Part shown: positions 34,832 to 43,989 of the stretch, in pieces
How positions within the stretch are numbered: position 1 is the stretch's first letter
Layout: each line of letters begins with the position of its first letter
Origin: Dongia_B sp035539215
GTDB lineage: Bacteria > Pseudomonadota > Alphaproteobacteria > Dongiales > Dongiaceae
NCBI GenBank assembly: GCA_035539215.1
Contig: DATLIX010000024.1
Span: forward strand, 38,148-102,147
DNA length: 64,000 nucleotides
Direction of reading: 5' to 3'
Notes under the pieces: model-generated
What the model was told of the DNA's origin: nothing
Databases searched by the model: none
Seen by the model: only the letters and a program-made list of their open reading frames with translations
Translations under genes and position numbers: made by a program

Positions 34832-35842
34832 ATGGCGAATGACGATCTGCAGGCGGCGGCGAAAAGCAGCCAGAGCTGGTACTGGTGGGGCATTCCGACC
34901 CTGTTCCGCTGCCCCTGGAACGAGGATCCGGCGGCCTGCGACATCGCGCTCGTCGGCGTGCCGCACAGCACCGGCAACGGCTCGACCGAGCGCGACCAGC
35001 ATCTGGGTCCCCGCGCCGTCCGCCATGTCTCCGGCTATTACCGCCGCGCCCACGGCATCCATAACATCGCGCCTTTCGAGATGGCGCGGGTGCATGATCT
35101 CGGCGACGTCCCCCTGCCCGAGGCGATGAATAACGAGGCCTGTATCCGCGATATCGAAGCCTATTACCGCCGCCTCGATGAGGCCGGCACCTATCCCGTT
35201 TCGATCGGCGGCGATCATTCCATCACCGGCCCGATCCTCAAGGCGATCGCCGGACCCGACCGGCGTCTCTCCGGCGGCAAGCCGGTGGCGCTCATCCACT
35301 TCGACGCCCATACCGATTCCTACGAGAACATGCCGCATTGGCTGGGCGCGAAAAGGTCGGCGGCGCACTGGGCCGCCTATACCGTGCGCGAGGATTCGGT
35401 CGACAGTTCGCGCAGCGTGCAGATCGGCATCCGCGGCCACCCGAATACGGTGATGCATGGCAAGGTCGGCAGTGCCAGCACGGCCCTTGGCTACCGTGTC
35501 ATCAAGATGTCGGAATTCGAGCAGCTCGGCGTCGAGAAGACCATCGCCCTCATCCGCGAACGGGTCGGCGACAGCCCGGCCTATGTCACCTTCGACCTCG
35601 ACTGCCTCGACCCCACCGTGGCGCCCGGCGTCTCCAATCTCGAGCCAGGTTTCGACGGCATGACGATGCGCGAGGCGACCGGCATCCTGCAGGGGCTCTT
35701 CGGCCTCAATATCATCGGCGGCGATGTCGTCTGCCTGATGCCGACCAAGGACAGCCCGAACCAGATCACCGCCCAGGTGGCGATGGTGGTGATGTTCGAG
35801 ATCATCTCGCTGATCGCACCGAAGGTGGCAGCCGGAAAATAG
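34832..35842 (+). CDS. Agmatinase/ureohydrolase-family enzyme
   Basis: 336 residues. The binuclear manganese motifs are all present: GGDHS, FDAHTDS and FDLDCLDPTVAPG. It hydrolyses a guanidino group to release urea; agmatine, guanidinobutyrate or related substrates are possible and cannot be distinguished by eye. GGGAG precedes the ATG. Regulation by the divergent XRE-cupin protein is likely. It ends at a strong hairpin. Confidence 0.9.
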   Translation: MANDDLQAAAKSSQSWYWWGIPTLFRCPWNEDPAACDIALVGVPHSTGNGSTERDQHLGPRAVRHVSGYYRRAHGIHNIAPFEMARVHDLGDVPLPEAMNNEACIRDIEAYYRRLDEAGTYPVSIGGDHSITGPILKAIAGPDRRLSGGKPVALIHFDAHTDSYENMPHWLGAKRSAAHWAAYTVREDSVDSSRSVQIGIRGHPNTVMHGKVGSASTALGYRVIKMSEFEQLGVEKTIALIRERVGDSPAYVTFDLDCLDPTVAPGVSNLEPGFDGMTMREATGILQGLFGLNIIGGDVVCLMPTKDSPNQITAQVAMVVMFEIISLIAPKVAAGK

Positions 35843-35911
35843 ACAGATCGCGACCGCAGCCGGGCATGAGGCGATCCGCCGCTCGGCAATAAGCAGAATC
35901 GATGCAATGAA

Positions 35912-35939
35912 AAAGGTGCGCTCTTGCGAGCGCACCTTT
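35912..35939. terminator. Bidirectional terminator hairpin
   Basis: Perfect 12-bp inverted repeat AAAGGTGCGCTC / GAGCGCACCTTT with a 4-nt loop, with A-rich and T-ending flanks (TTT). It lies between the ureohydrolase and the convergent secreted-protein gene and could terminate both. Confidence 0.8.
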
Positions 35940-35945
35940 CACATT

Positions 35946-35961
35946 CTACGCCTGAGCGTAG
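35946..35961. terminator. Second small hairpin beside the terminator
   Basis: CTACGC-CTGA-GCGTAG, a perfect 6-bp stem with a 4-nt loop, directly after the main terminator and before the 3' end of the secreted protein. Confidence 0.4.
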
Positions 35962-35977
35962 CTGCAGGCTTCCGGTC

Positions 35978-36553
35978 TCAAACCCCCGGAAGATGCTGGC
36001 GCCGCCGACGCATCTGGATGATCATCAGGCCGACCAGCGCCGCACCGAACATCGGCAACGAAGCCGGGACAGGCACTGCGGCAATATTGATGTTGCCGTT
36101 GATGATCTGGCCGGCATTGCCCGCCGTCACCGTCAAGAGCAGGTAATAGGTACCGGTCTTCAGCAGGTTGGCGAAATCGATAAAGGAAAAAGTGGTGCCA
36201 CTTCCTGTATAGATCGCGCTGCCTTCATCGACCTGTTTCAACAAGGTATTGGTGGAGTCATACAGCCCGAAGGTGAAGTCTTTCAGGCCGATCCCCATCG
36301 CCGCCGAGGCGGTGATGGAAGTTGCGGTGTGCAGGGAATCATTGCCCAAGGCAAAGTCGACCTTGAACGTGCCCTGTCCCGAACCATTGAGTTTGAAATC
36401 CGGCTGCGAGACCGGATTGTAGCCGTAAGAAGCCGAAGGATGGCCGGTATCGAGGGTGCCGATATCCTCCGTTACGATGGCGGCTTGAGCCGCACTGCCA
36501 AGGCTGAACAGCAGCCCCGCCACCGCGACAATCGCTAAGCCAAGTTTTCGCAT
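35978..36553 (-). CDS. PEP-CTERM-like surface protein (VPxPA type)
   Basis: About 191 residues. Signal peptide at residues 1-24 (LAIVAVAGLLFSLGSAAQAA), a beta-rich central region and a C-terminal tail VPVPASLPMFGAALVG followed by a short hydrophobic helix and MRRRRQ. That tail is the VPxPA/PEP-CTERM sorting signal, recognised by exosortase/rhombosortase-like systems. No sorting enzyme is in the window. ATG 36553 has AGGAG upstream and is preferred to GTG 36565. The function is probably extracellular or matrix-associated. Confidence 0.82.
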   Translation of the reverse strand: MRKLGLAIVAVAGLLFSLGSAAQAAIVTEDIGTLDTGHPSASYGYNPVSQPDFKLNGSGQGTFKVDFALGNDSLHTATSITASAAMGIGLKDFTFGLYDSTNTLLKQVDEGSAIYTGSGTTFSFIDFANLLKTGTYYLLLTVTAGNAGQIINGNINIAAVPVPASLPMFGAALVGLMIIQMRRRRQHLPGV

Positions 36554-37031
36554 GTCACTCCTCACTCCCCTCTATCTAGGTGCCAGTGTTGCGTGTACTT
36601 AATGAGTATTTACATGGGTACTAAGCCATTAACGATTTTATAGTGTCGTTAATAATCTTTTAACCATGCAGGATATCCTTGCTCGCGCCCTGCCTAGGGG
36701 TCAAATCACAGCTGTGGCATTCCTGGCGACTTCACAGAATTGTCGCAGCTTTTATCCAATTCGTTCGGATTAGCCGCCCTTCTTTACTTCAAACGGGTGA
36801 TGTTATTCCGCCATCTTTTCCATAGCGCAGGCTTCGGCGCGCTGACGAATCCAATCCTTTTGCGGCGCAAAACAGCCTTTGTATTACGCGAATGTTTTAC
36901 ATCGATCGCGCCCAGTATTAACAAATGTTAGACCGCGTTAACGATTCTGCCGCCTCTACTTGATCGGCATCAAAACGTCGCTCAGGGTTGCAGCCTAGTC
37001 TTTGGTCGTCATTCGAGAGGACGGCCCCCGC
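36554..37031. other. AT-rich intergenic region
   Basis: 478 bp with clearly lower GC than its surroundings (many AT-rich runs such as TTAATAATCTTTTAACC). It holds the promoters for the leftward secreted protein and the rightward nitroreductase. A short forward frame (36740-36931) lacks a ribosome site and codon bias, so I do not call it. The lower GC could be a transferred or relaxed segment. Confidence 0.5.
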
Positions 37032-37592
37032 ATGGATATCCTGGAAGCCATTTATTCGCGGCGCGCGACGCGCTCTTTCACCGCCCAGCCGATCGCCGAG
37101 GCAATGCTGCGCAAGCTGGTCGAGGCCGCCACGCAGGCCCCCAGCGCCGTCAACCAGCAGCCCTGGTCCTTCTGCGTCATCCGTGACAGGGAAATGCTCG
37201 CCCGCATCTCCAAAGAGGCGAAAGCGCATATGCTGCGCACCTCCGCCGCCGCCCTTTCCCATCATTTCCAGGAGGTGCTCAGCGATCCGGCTTTCGACAT
37301 CTTCTATGATGCGCCGGTGCTGGTGGTGATTTCCGCCAGCGCCGAGAGTCCCTGGGCGACGGTGGACTGTTCATTGGCGGCGGAGAACCTGATGCTGGCC
37401 GCGCGCAATTTCGATCTCGGCAGTTGCTGGATCGGCTTCGCCAACGGCTGGCTTGCCAGTGCCGAGGGCAAAGCGGCGCTCGGCCTGCCGGTCCACCATG
37501 TGCCGGTGGCGCCGATTATCCTGGGCCATCCGAAGACCCAGCCGCCGGTCGTGCCGCGCAAGGAACCGGAGATCCGCTGGATCGGCGGGTAA
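37032..37592 (+). CDS. Nitroreductase-family protein
   Basis: 186 residues. FMN-binding start IYSRRATRSF, then APSAVNQQPWSFCVI and a C-terminal SCWIGFANGWL, the nitroreductase pattern. It probably reduces nitro compounds, quinones or flavins with NAD(P)H. ATG 37032 follows GAGAGGA by about 11 nt. No cluster partner; the convergent SDR is 49 bp away. Confidence 0.88.
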   Translation: MDILEAIYSRRATRSFTAQPIAEAMLRKLVEAATQAPSAVNQQPWSFCVIRDREMLARISKEAKAHMLRTSAAALSHHFQEVLSDPAFDIFYDAPVLVVISASAESPWATVDCSLAAENLMLAARNFDLGSCWIGFANGWLASAEGKAALGLPVHHVPVAPIILGHPKTQPPVVPRKEPEIRWIGG

Positions 37593-37641
37593 CGGCCGGC
37601 ACGCTGCTCCATGCCACCGCGAGGCGGCCCCGGCAGATCGC

Positions 37642-38511
37642 TTAATCCCGCCGTTTGCTGAAAGCCTCGAAAGGCTTGGCATAATCGGGATGCCAGCGCG
37701 AGAGCGGCGGACGGTTTTCGACGATATCGCCGGCCGCCCAGAGGATGCGCCTTTCATCCAGCTCGCGCGGCACGTCATTGTCGGGGCAGAGGATATAGAA
37801 ATCGCCCTGCTCCAGCCGCTCCATCATGAAATCGACGGTCTGTTCCGGCGTCCAGGCGGCGGCCGGTTTCTCGGCCCGGCCCCGCGCGGTAAGACCTGTG
37901 AAAACGAAGCCGGGAATGAGAAGATGCGCACTCACCCGGCAATCCGCCGTATTGCGCAATTCGTGCTGCAAGGCTTCCGTGAAGGCCTTCACACCCGCCT
38001 TGGAGACATTATAGGCGGGATCGCCCGGCGGCGTGGTGATGCCCTGCTTCGAGCCGGTATTGATGATCATGCCCTGACGCCCCGCAGCGCCCTGGCTCAG
38101 CGCCACCATGGCGGGCAGGAAGACCTGAGTGCCGTTGATGACGCCCCAGAGATTGACCGCGAGAACCTGCTCCCAGTTCTCGGTCGGACCGTAGATGCTG
38201 CTGCCGGGCTGGATGCCGGCATTATTCATCAGCACGCCGACCTCGCCGAAGCGCTCCCGTACCGTCGTCTCCAGCATCTGCACTTCCGCCAGGCGGCTGA
38301 CATTGACCTCGAGCGCCAGGACATCCTCCGCCCCCTGCCGCGCCAGCGCCGTGATCTCCTCCGCCGCCGCGGCGAGCCGGTCGGTCCCGAGATCGGCAAT
38401 ACAGACGCGCAGGCCGAGGCTGGCGAATTTCTTGGCAGCGGCAAGACCGATACCGGACGCACCGCCGGTAATGACGGCGACGGAACCTGCAGCGAAGGCT
38501 GGATGAGCCAT
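37642..38511 (-). CDS. Short-chain dehydrogenase/reductase
   Basis: 289 residues: TGGASGIG at about residues 15-22, NNAG around residue 95, and a YNVSK active site (Tyr and Lys of the YxxxK pair), with C-terminal extension. Probably NAD(P)-dependent. ATG 38511 has AGGAG upstream. The longer frame to 38685 has no support. Substrate is not predictable; no neighbour gives a hint. Confidence 0.9.
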   Translation of the reverse strand: MAHPAFAAGSVAVITGGASGIGLAAAKKFASLGLRVCIADLGTDRLAAAAEEITALARQGAEDVLALEVNVSRLAEVQMLETTVRERFGEVGVLMNNAGIQPGSSIYGPTENWEQVLAVNLWGVINGTQVFLPAMVALSQGAAGRQGMIINTGSKQGITTPPGDPAYNVSKAGVKAFTEALQHELRNTADCRVSAHLLIPGFVFTGLTARGRAEKPAAAWTPEQTVDFMMERLEQGDFYILCPDNDVPRELDERRILWAAGDIVENRPPLSRWHPDYAKPFEAFSKRRD

Positions 38512-38807
38512 GTTGATCTCCTGGAATGAGCTGCGGATATGGAACGGGTACAAGTAACCCGGGCTGGACACTGGAACCATGCGAACGCCTGAGCCGGCTG
38601 GACACGGGATAGGAGGACGACGACCCCAGTCGATTGCGCCCGGCAAATGGCTCAACGGACATTGCCCGCCCAACGGTGGGCGCATGCCACTATAACAGTG
38701 GAATTACGCGATTCGATTATTCAATTTGCCGCGGTGAGAGCTACCGAGGTGCCGCCGAACAGGAATCTTCACCGTGATCGATGCCTCATCCCGCGGCGGT
38801 GGGGGCC

Positions 38808-39623
38808 TTACTCGGCCGTCGCGACTTCCTCGGTGACGACTTCGAAGCGCGCGAGTTGCGATGCGCCGAAGCTGGTGCTCAACGCCACGTCCGTGGCGTC
38901 CCGGCCGGTCGCCATGAGGATCCGGCCGATCCGCGGCTTGTTATGCCGGGCGTCGACGGTGTACCAGTGGCCGCCGAGATAAACCTGGAACCAGGCGCTG
39001 AAATCCATCGGCTCTGGCGCCGGCGGGATGCCGATATCGCCGAGATAGCCGGTACAATAGCGCGCCGGAATATTCATGCAGCGGCACAGCGTGATGGCGA
39101 GATGGGCGAAGTCGCGGCAGACGCCGGTCCGCTCCAGATAGCCGTCATGCGCGGTCCGCAGGATGTTTGCCTTCAGATAGTCGAAGGCAATGTGCTGATG
39201 GACGAAGTCGCAGATCGCCTGAACGCGGCGCCAGCCGAGCGGCGTCGATGCGAATTGCGCCCAGGCGAAATCGCTGAGACGGTCGGTATCGCAATAGCGG
39301 CTGCCGAGCAGGAAAACCAATACGTCGTCCGGCAGATCCTTGATGTCATGCTGCACGGCGTCTTCGGCCACGATATCGGGCTGACCGTTGTCGTAGATCT
39401 CGAAGGCGGTCGATATGGTGGTCAGGCCGGCCGGCGCCACGATGCGGCTGCAGCTGTTGCCGAAACCGTCGATATAGTCCCGCGCCTCGATCTCACGGTC
39501 GAAGGTCAGCACCTGTTCGGTCAGAAGATCGGTGCGGCGCGACGGATGGATGTTGAGCACCAGCAGCATCGGCGTCGGCTGCGCGCATTGATATCCGATG
39601 GTGAAGCCGGCACGTATTTTCAT
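38808..39623 (-). CDS. Transglutaminase-like protein, His-less variant
   Basis: 271 residues with a transglutaminase-like core near the middle: catalytic Cys in RTGVCRDFAHL and Asp in WYTVDAR, but the expected His-Ala-Trp is Ser-Ala-Trp (MDFSAWFQVYL). The variant recurs in this proteobacterial subgroup as far as I recall. It may be a binding or non-catalytic protein or use another residue. It is tandem with a second copy of the family 110 bp upstream. Confidence 0.82.
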   Translation of the reverse strand: MKIRAGFTIGYQCAQPTPMLLVLNIHPSRRTDLLTEQVLTFDREIEARDYIDGFGNSCSRIVAPAGLTTISTAFEIYDNGQPDIVAEDAVQHDIKDLPDDVLVFLLGSRYCDTDRLSDFAWAQFASTPLGWRRVQAICDFVHQHIAFDYLKANILRTAHDGYLERTGVCRDFAHLAITLCRCMNIPARYCTGYLGDIGIPPAPEPMDFSAWFQVYLGGHWYTVDARHNKPRIGRILMATGRDATDVALSTSFGASQLARFEVVTEEVATAE

Positions 39624-39733
39624 GATCTCTCCATATCCGAACGAATTCCTGCCGGATCTGGAAGATCCCCTGCTGGCGCCGCGAAACTATCGATCAACAC
39701 GGATCGTCGCCGGCGGTTCCGCCGGCACGTCCC

Positions 39734-40630
39734 TTACGCGCAATTCTCGTCGGCGCTCCCCGCACTGGTCACATTCACCTGCACCGACATGCCTTCATAA
39801 TCCTCCGGGGCGCCGCTATAGGTTCCCGAGAGCGGGATCGCCTGTCGCGGATCGCGCGCGACGGCGACCCGGATGAGATCGCGATTACCCACGATGCCGT
39901 TGGTCGGGTCGAATTCGACCCAGCCGGCGCCAGGCAGGTAGATTTGGCACCAGGCATGTGTCGAGCCGCCGCCGAGCGTGGACGAGCCGTCACGTTCCGC
40001 CACGTAAACGTATCCTGTCACGAAACGGGCCGCCAATCCAAGCGACCGTGCCGCCTCCATCATCAGCAGGGCAAAGTCGCGACAGGTGCCGCGGCGCAGT
40101 TGCAGCGTCGTCGCCGGCGTCTGCGTGCCGCCCTCCAGCCGGCGCGAATAGGAAAAGCCCTCCTGGATCGCGCAGCAAAGCGTCATCAGCAGATGACCGG
40201 TATCGGTCGGTTGGCCGATCCGGACGAATTGCCGGCTCCACTGGCCGACCTCGTCGGCGGCATCCGGGTAGTGGCGCTGCATCGTGCGTTCCAGATCGGC
40301 GATCTCATCCGGGTCATAGGTGAAGGGATAGGTCAGCGCCGCCGCGTCGATCTGCAGGTCGAGCGGCACCTGCGGCATATGGTCCAGGCGGATCCGGGTT
40401 TCGAAGCGCAATTCCGCGGCTGGCCGGGAGATGCCGACAAGCGCCACGCAATTGCCGAACACGTCGTGAATCCAATGGAGGCTGTCTGGCGCCGGCTCGA
40501 CCTTGAGCGTCGCCTCGAGAAGCCGCTGATCATAACTGTCGCGTGGACGAAACATCAGGCGATGTTCGCCGAAACCAACCGCCCGCCGGTAGCGATAGAC
40601 CGTAACATGCCGCACGGAGAAGATAGTCAT
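39734..40630 (-). CDS. Transglutaminase-like cysteine protease-like protein
   Basis: 298 residues, chosen from ATG 40630 (MTIFSVRHVTVY). The triad is complete: Cys in RRGTCRDFALL, His in STHAWCQIYL, Asp in WVEFDPTN. N-terminal beta domain and this triad match bacterial transglutaminase-like proteins, which act as peptidases or cross-linkers. It lies upstream of the paralogue at 38808 on the same strand and may be co-transcribed with it. Confidence 0.86.
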   Translation of the reverse strand: MTIFSVRHVTVYRYRRAVGFGEHRLMFRPRDSYDQRLLEATLKVEPAPDSLHWIHDVFGNCVALVGISRPAAELRFETRIRLDHMPQVPLDLQIDAAALTYPFTYDPDEIADLERTMQRHYPDAADEVGQWSRQFVRIGQPTDTGHLLMTLCCAIQEGFSYSRRLEGGTQTPATTLQLRRGTCRDFALLMMEAARSLGLAARFVTGYVYVAERDGSSTLGGGSTHAWCQIYLPGAGWVEFDPTNGIVGNRDLIRVAVARDPRQAIPLSGTYSGAPEDYEGMSVQVNVTSAGSADENCA

Positions 40631-41174
40631 GAAGCAACATCGCTTTGCGCGCCCGACATCTGCATCGGTCGCATCGTTGGGGGTGAGCATCTGGTGCCGA
40701 AGCCCGATTCTGATCGGCGGGCGCAGCGTAGCACTTTCTCGCCGCCGCAACACCCGCCCCATGGCGGATTGATGCGCGCGGGTTGCCCCCCAGGGTTGAC
40801 CCCCGGCTTGATCTACCGGGTTGATCCACTGGCGCCGGATCAGCAAGCGCCGCCGGCCGATGCCCCCTCGGTTGCGGCGGCTGGCTGTCCGTGAACATTA
40901 TCCTTGACCGACCCGCCCCCAGCGGTGCACTTTTTTGCCTCGCATCGTCCCTCGACGAGGCGGGCCCGCAACTCATGAGGGCCGTCAATTCAAAAGCCAT
41001 TCCGTCACATACCGCATGCGGGCAAAGCCTGCGGCACGCCCGGCGGGCACGGCGATCATGACCATCGGCGGCGAAAACCGCAGCACCAATGAGATCCGGC
41101 GCCGATAAGCGCGCCGCTTCGATTTTCATCATCGGCCCGCCGATCCGGCGTGCCATAGCCACAAGGATATCGAC
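40631..41174. other. Intergenic region without a recognised gene
   Basis: 544 bp. A long leftward frame crosses it but is antisense to the SDR gene and lacks homology. A short rightward frame from GTG 40891 (56 codons) has no ribosome site. I see no repeat or strong hairpin, only modest dyads such as CCTCG-N9-CGAGG near 40940. Confidence 0.4.
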
Positions 41175-42023
41175 ATGGCAACGCAGGTCTCTCCGGTTTG
41201 GTTCATCACGGGTTGTTCGACCGGCTTCGGCCATGAACTGGCAAAACTTGTTCTGGCGCGCGGCTATCGCGCCGTCGTCACGGCCCGCGACAAGGCGCGC
41301 GTGGCCGAACTGGCCGCCGCGGGCGGCGACCGCGCCCTGGCGCTCGATCTCGATGTCACCGACGCCGCCGAGATCGCCGCGGCGGTAAAGGCGGCCGAAG
41401 CGAAATTCGGCCGAATCGATGTCCTCGTCAACAATGCCGGCTACGGCTATCAGGCGGCGGTCGAGGAAGGTGTCGAGGCCGAGATCCGCGCGCAGTTCGA
41501 GGCCAATGTCTTCGGCCTCTTCGCCCTGACGCGCGCCGTCCTGCCGATCATGCGGGGACAGCGCAGCGGCCATATCATCAGCATCACCTCGGTCGCCGGC
41601 TATGTCGGCCTCCCCGGCTCCGGCTACTACGCCGCCAGCAAGCATGCGGTCGAGGGCTGGGCGGATGCGCTGGCCGCTGAAACCAAACCGCTGGGCATCA
41701 AGGTCACCTGTGTCGCTCCCGGTCCCTTCCGCACCGACTGGGCCGGCCGCTCGCTGAAGCAGACGCCGAGCCGGATCGCCGACTATGCCGAAACCGCCGG
41801 TACCCGCATGCAGCGCACCGCCGCCTATAGCGGCAGCCAACCGGGCGACCCGGCGCGGGCGGCCGCCGCCATGATCCAGATCACCGAAAGCAAGGAACCG
41901 CCGCGTCATCTCGTCCTCGGCGCCTTCGGCATGGAGACGGTGACCAACCATCTCCGCTCGACACTCGCAGAGATCGAGGCATGGCGCGATGTCAGCCTCG
42001 CCACCGATTTCCCCAAGGGGTGA
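41175..42023 (+). CDS. Short-chain dehydrogenase/reductase
   Basis: 282 residues: TGCSTGFG at about residues 12-19, NNAG at 87-90, YYAASK with Tyr152 and Lys156. The variant GxxxGxG with CSTGFG and the C-terminal extension resemble SDRs often called 'oxidoreductase'; the substrate is unknown. AAGGA 9 nt before the ATG supports the start. It is the first of two rightward genes. Confidence 0.9.
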   Translation: MATQVSPVWFITGCSTGFGHELAKLVLARGYRAVVTARDKARVAELAAAGGDRALALDLDVTDAAEIAAAVKAAEAKFGRIDVLVNNAGYGYQAAVEEGVEAEIRAQFEANVFGLFALTRAVLPIMRGQRSGHIISITSVAGYVGLPGSGYYAASKHAVEGWADALAAETKPLGIKVTCVAPGPFRTDWAGRSLKQTPSRIADYAETAGTRMQRTAAYSGSQPGDPARAAAAMIQITESKEPPRHLVLGAFGMETVTNHLRSTLAEIEAWRDVSLATDFPKG

Positions 42024-42156
42024 CGTCTCACGCCGGAAGACGTAAGCCGGCGGTGGGACTTTGCATCAGGCAAGCGACGGGATAGCATCACTTGGCATCG
42101 CCGGGCAAAGAGCGGCGCGGCAATGCAGTTTGCGATGGTGGCAGATGAGGTGACGC

Positions 42157-43398
42157 ATGATCCGGTCGGAGAAGGTCGAGTTCCAGGGCGCTCATGGTGT
42201 TCTGCTGGCGGGTCGGCTGGACCGGCCGGCGGGCGATCCCATCGCCTATGCGCTCTTCGCCCATTGCTTCACCTGCTCGAAGGATGTCTTCGCCGCCCAG
42301 CGCATCTGCAGCTCTCTCGCTGAACACGGCGTCGCGGTGCTGCGCTTCGACTTTACCGGCCTTGGCAACAGCCAGGGCGATTTCGCCAATACCAGTTTCT
42401 CCTCCAATGTCGAGGACCTGGTGGCGGCGGCCGACTTTCTGCGCAAAAATTACCAGGCGCCGAAACTGCTGATCGGCCACAGCCTCGGCGGCGCTGCGGT
42501 GCCATTGGCGGCAAGCCGCATCCCCGAATCCATCGGTGTCGCCACCATCAATGCGCCCTTCGACCCGGCCCATGCCAAGCACCTCTTTGCCGAGGCCATC
42601 GCCGATATCGAGGAACAGGGCGCGGCGCGGGTCACCCTGGCCGGCCGCAGCTTCACCATCAGCCGCAATTTTCTCCACGACCTGCAAAGCCAGACGCCGC
42701 GGGAAACCCTGCACAATCTCGGGCGTGCCCTGCTGATCTTCCATGCGACGGAAGACGACACGGTCAGCATCGACAATGCGCGCGAGATCTATCTGGCGGC
42801 GCGCCATCCGAAGAGCTTCGTCGCTTTGGACGGCGCCGATCACCTGATCACGCGGCGCGAGGACGCCATCTATATCGCCGGGATGCTGGCCGCCTGGTCG
42901 GCGCGCTACCTGGCGGCCAGCGAAGCGGCGACAACGGCGCGCGTCACCGCCGCCCGAAGCGAGCCCGGCCTGGTGGTCGTGACCGGCGCCGGCGAAGGCG
43001 TCTTTCCGCAATTGATTTCAGCCAGCGGCCATGCCTTGCGGGCCGATGAGCCACTCTCGGCGGGCGGAACGGATAGCGGCCCAGGTCCCTATGACCTGCT
43101 GCTCGCGGCGCTGGGCGCCTGCACCGCCATGACGCTGCGCATGTATGCCGCGCGCAAGCAATGGCCGCTGGAAAATGTGCAGGTCACCCTGCAGCACAGC
43201 AAGATCCATGCGGAAGACTGCGCCGATTGCGACAAGTCGGATCGCAAGATCGATCTCATCACCCGCCATGTCCGGCTCGACGGTGCATTGGACGCGGAGC
43301 AGCGCCAGCGCCTGCTGGAGATCGCGGACAAATGCCCGGTCCACCGCACCCTGACCTCGGAGATCAGGATCGAGACCAGCCTCGATCTCGCCGGCTGA
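42157..43398 (+). CDS. Alpha/beta-hydrolase fused to OsmC domain
   Basis: 413 residues in two parts. Residues 1-260 are an alpha/beta hydrolase with nucleophile Ser in GHSLGGAA and His in GADHLI; residues 270-410 are an OsmC/Ohr domain with reactive cysteines in LGACTAMTLR and CPVHRTL. The fusion is known from other proteobacteria; it may couple ester hydrolysis to peroxide or thiol chemistry. GAGG precedes ATG 42157. It follows the SDR gene by 133 bp. Confidence 0.9.
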   Translation: MIRSEKVEFQGAHGVLLAGRLDRPAGDPIAYALFAHCFTCSKDVFAAQRICSSLAEHGVAVLRFDFTGLGNSQGDFANTSFSSNVEDLVAAADFLRKNYQAPKLLIGHSLGGAAVPLAASRIPESIGVATINAPFDPAHAKHLFAEAIADIEEQGAARVTLAGRSFTISRNFLHDLQSQTPRETLHNLGRALLIFHATEDDTVSIDNAREIYLAARHPKSFVALDGADHLITRREDAIYIAGMLAAWSARYLAASEAATTARVTAARSEPGLVVVTGAGEGVFPQLISASGHALRADEPLSAGGTDSGPGPYDLLLAALGACTAMTLRMYAARKQWPLENVQVTLQHSKIHAEDCADCDKSDRKIDLITRHVRLDGALDAEQRQRLLEIADKCPVHRTLTSEIRIETSLDLAG

Positions 43399-43436
43399 GC
43401 CTGCGGCCGCGCCCGCAGTCCGCCGGAAGCCCGCTG

Positions 43437-43850
43437 CTAATAACCCGACTTGCGCCGCAAGCTCGCATCGAGGCTGATCGGGCCGGGACCGGCAAAAACC
43501 AGATAGAGAAAGACGAAGCAGTAGAGGATGGCAGCGTCGCCGCCATTCAGCACCGGAAAGAACGATCGCGGGAAATGCGCTATGAAATAGGCGAAGGCCA
43601 TCTCACCCGAGATGATGAAGGCCGCCTGCCGCGTGAACAACCCCAGCGCGACCAGCAGTCCGCCCGCCGCCTCCAGGATGCCGGCGAACCAGGCGAGCGT
43701 GAAAGTGTCCGGCATATGCTCGCTCGCCGGGAAGCCGAAGAGCTTCTGCGTGCCGTGCTCGAGAAAAAGCAATCCGGCAACCAGCCGAAGGATCGACAGG
43801 ACGACTGGCGCGTGGCGGGTAAGGCCCGTTCCCGTGGCAGATGACGACAT
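43437..43850 (-). CDS. DoxX-family membrane protein
   Basis: About 137 residues with four membrane segments: FLEHGTQKLFGFPASEHMP is the family's signature after the first, and FAYFIAHFPRSFFPVLNGGD the next conserved region. DoxX proteins are small integral membrane proteins linked to thiosulfate:quinone oxidoreductase or redox stress; the role here is unknown. ATG 43850 or 43862 could start it. Confidence 0.82.
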   Translation of the reverse strand: MSSSATGTGLTRHAPVVLSILRLVAGLLFLEHGTQKLFGFPASEHMPDTFTLAWFAGILEAAGGLLVALGLFTRQAAFIISGEMAFAYFIAHFPRSFFPVLNGGDAAILYCFVFLYLVFAGPGPISLDASLRRKSGY

Positions 43851-43989
43851 GAGAGGATCCATTGATGATGGCTGACAGGTAGCTGAGCATAGTTGCGCGG
43901 AGCACAAGCGGTCAATTCGCTTTTCGCTCACCCCACCCGGACGTGAAGAAGCGCGCCCGGCAAAGCCGCTTATCGCCCGCCAGCGGCAG

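Noticed and set aside
36740..36931. 63-residue frame in an AT-rich gap
   Set aside because: No ribosome site, poor codon use, no similarity.
40530..41951. Minus-strand frame of 473 residues
   Set aside because: Crosses the transglutaminase promoter and is antisense to an SDR with intact motifs; no homology recognised.
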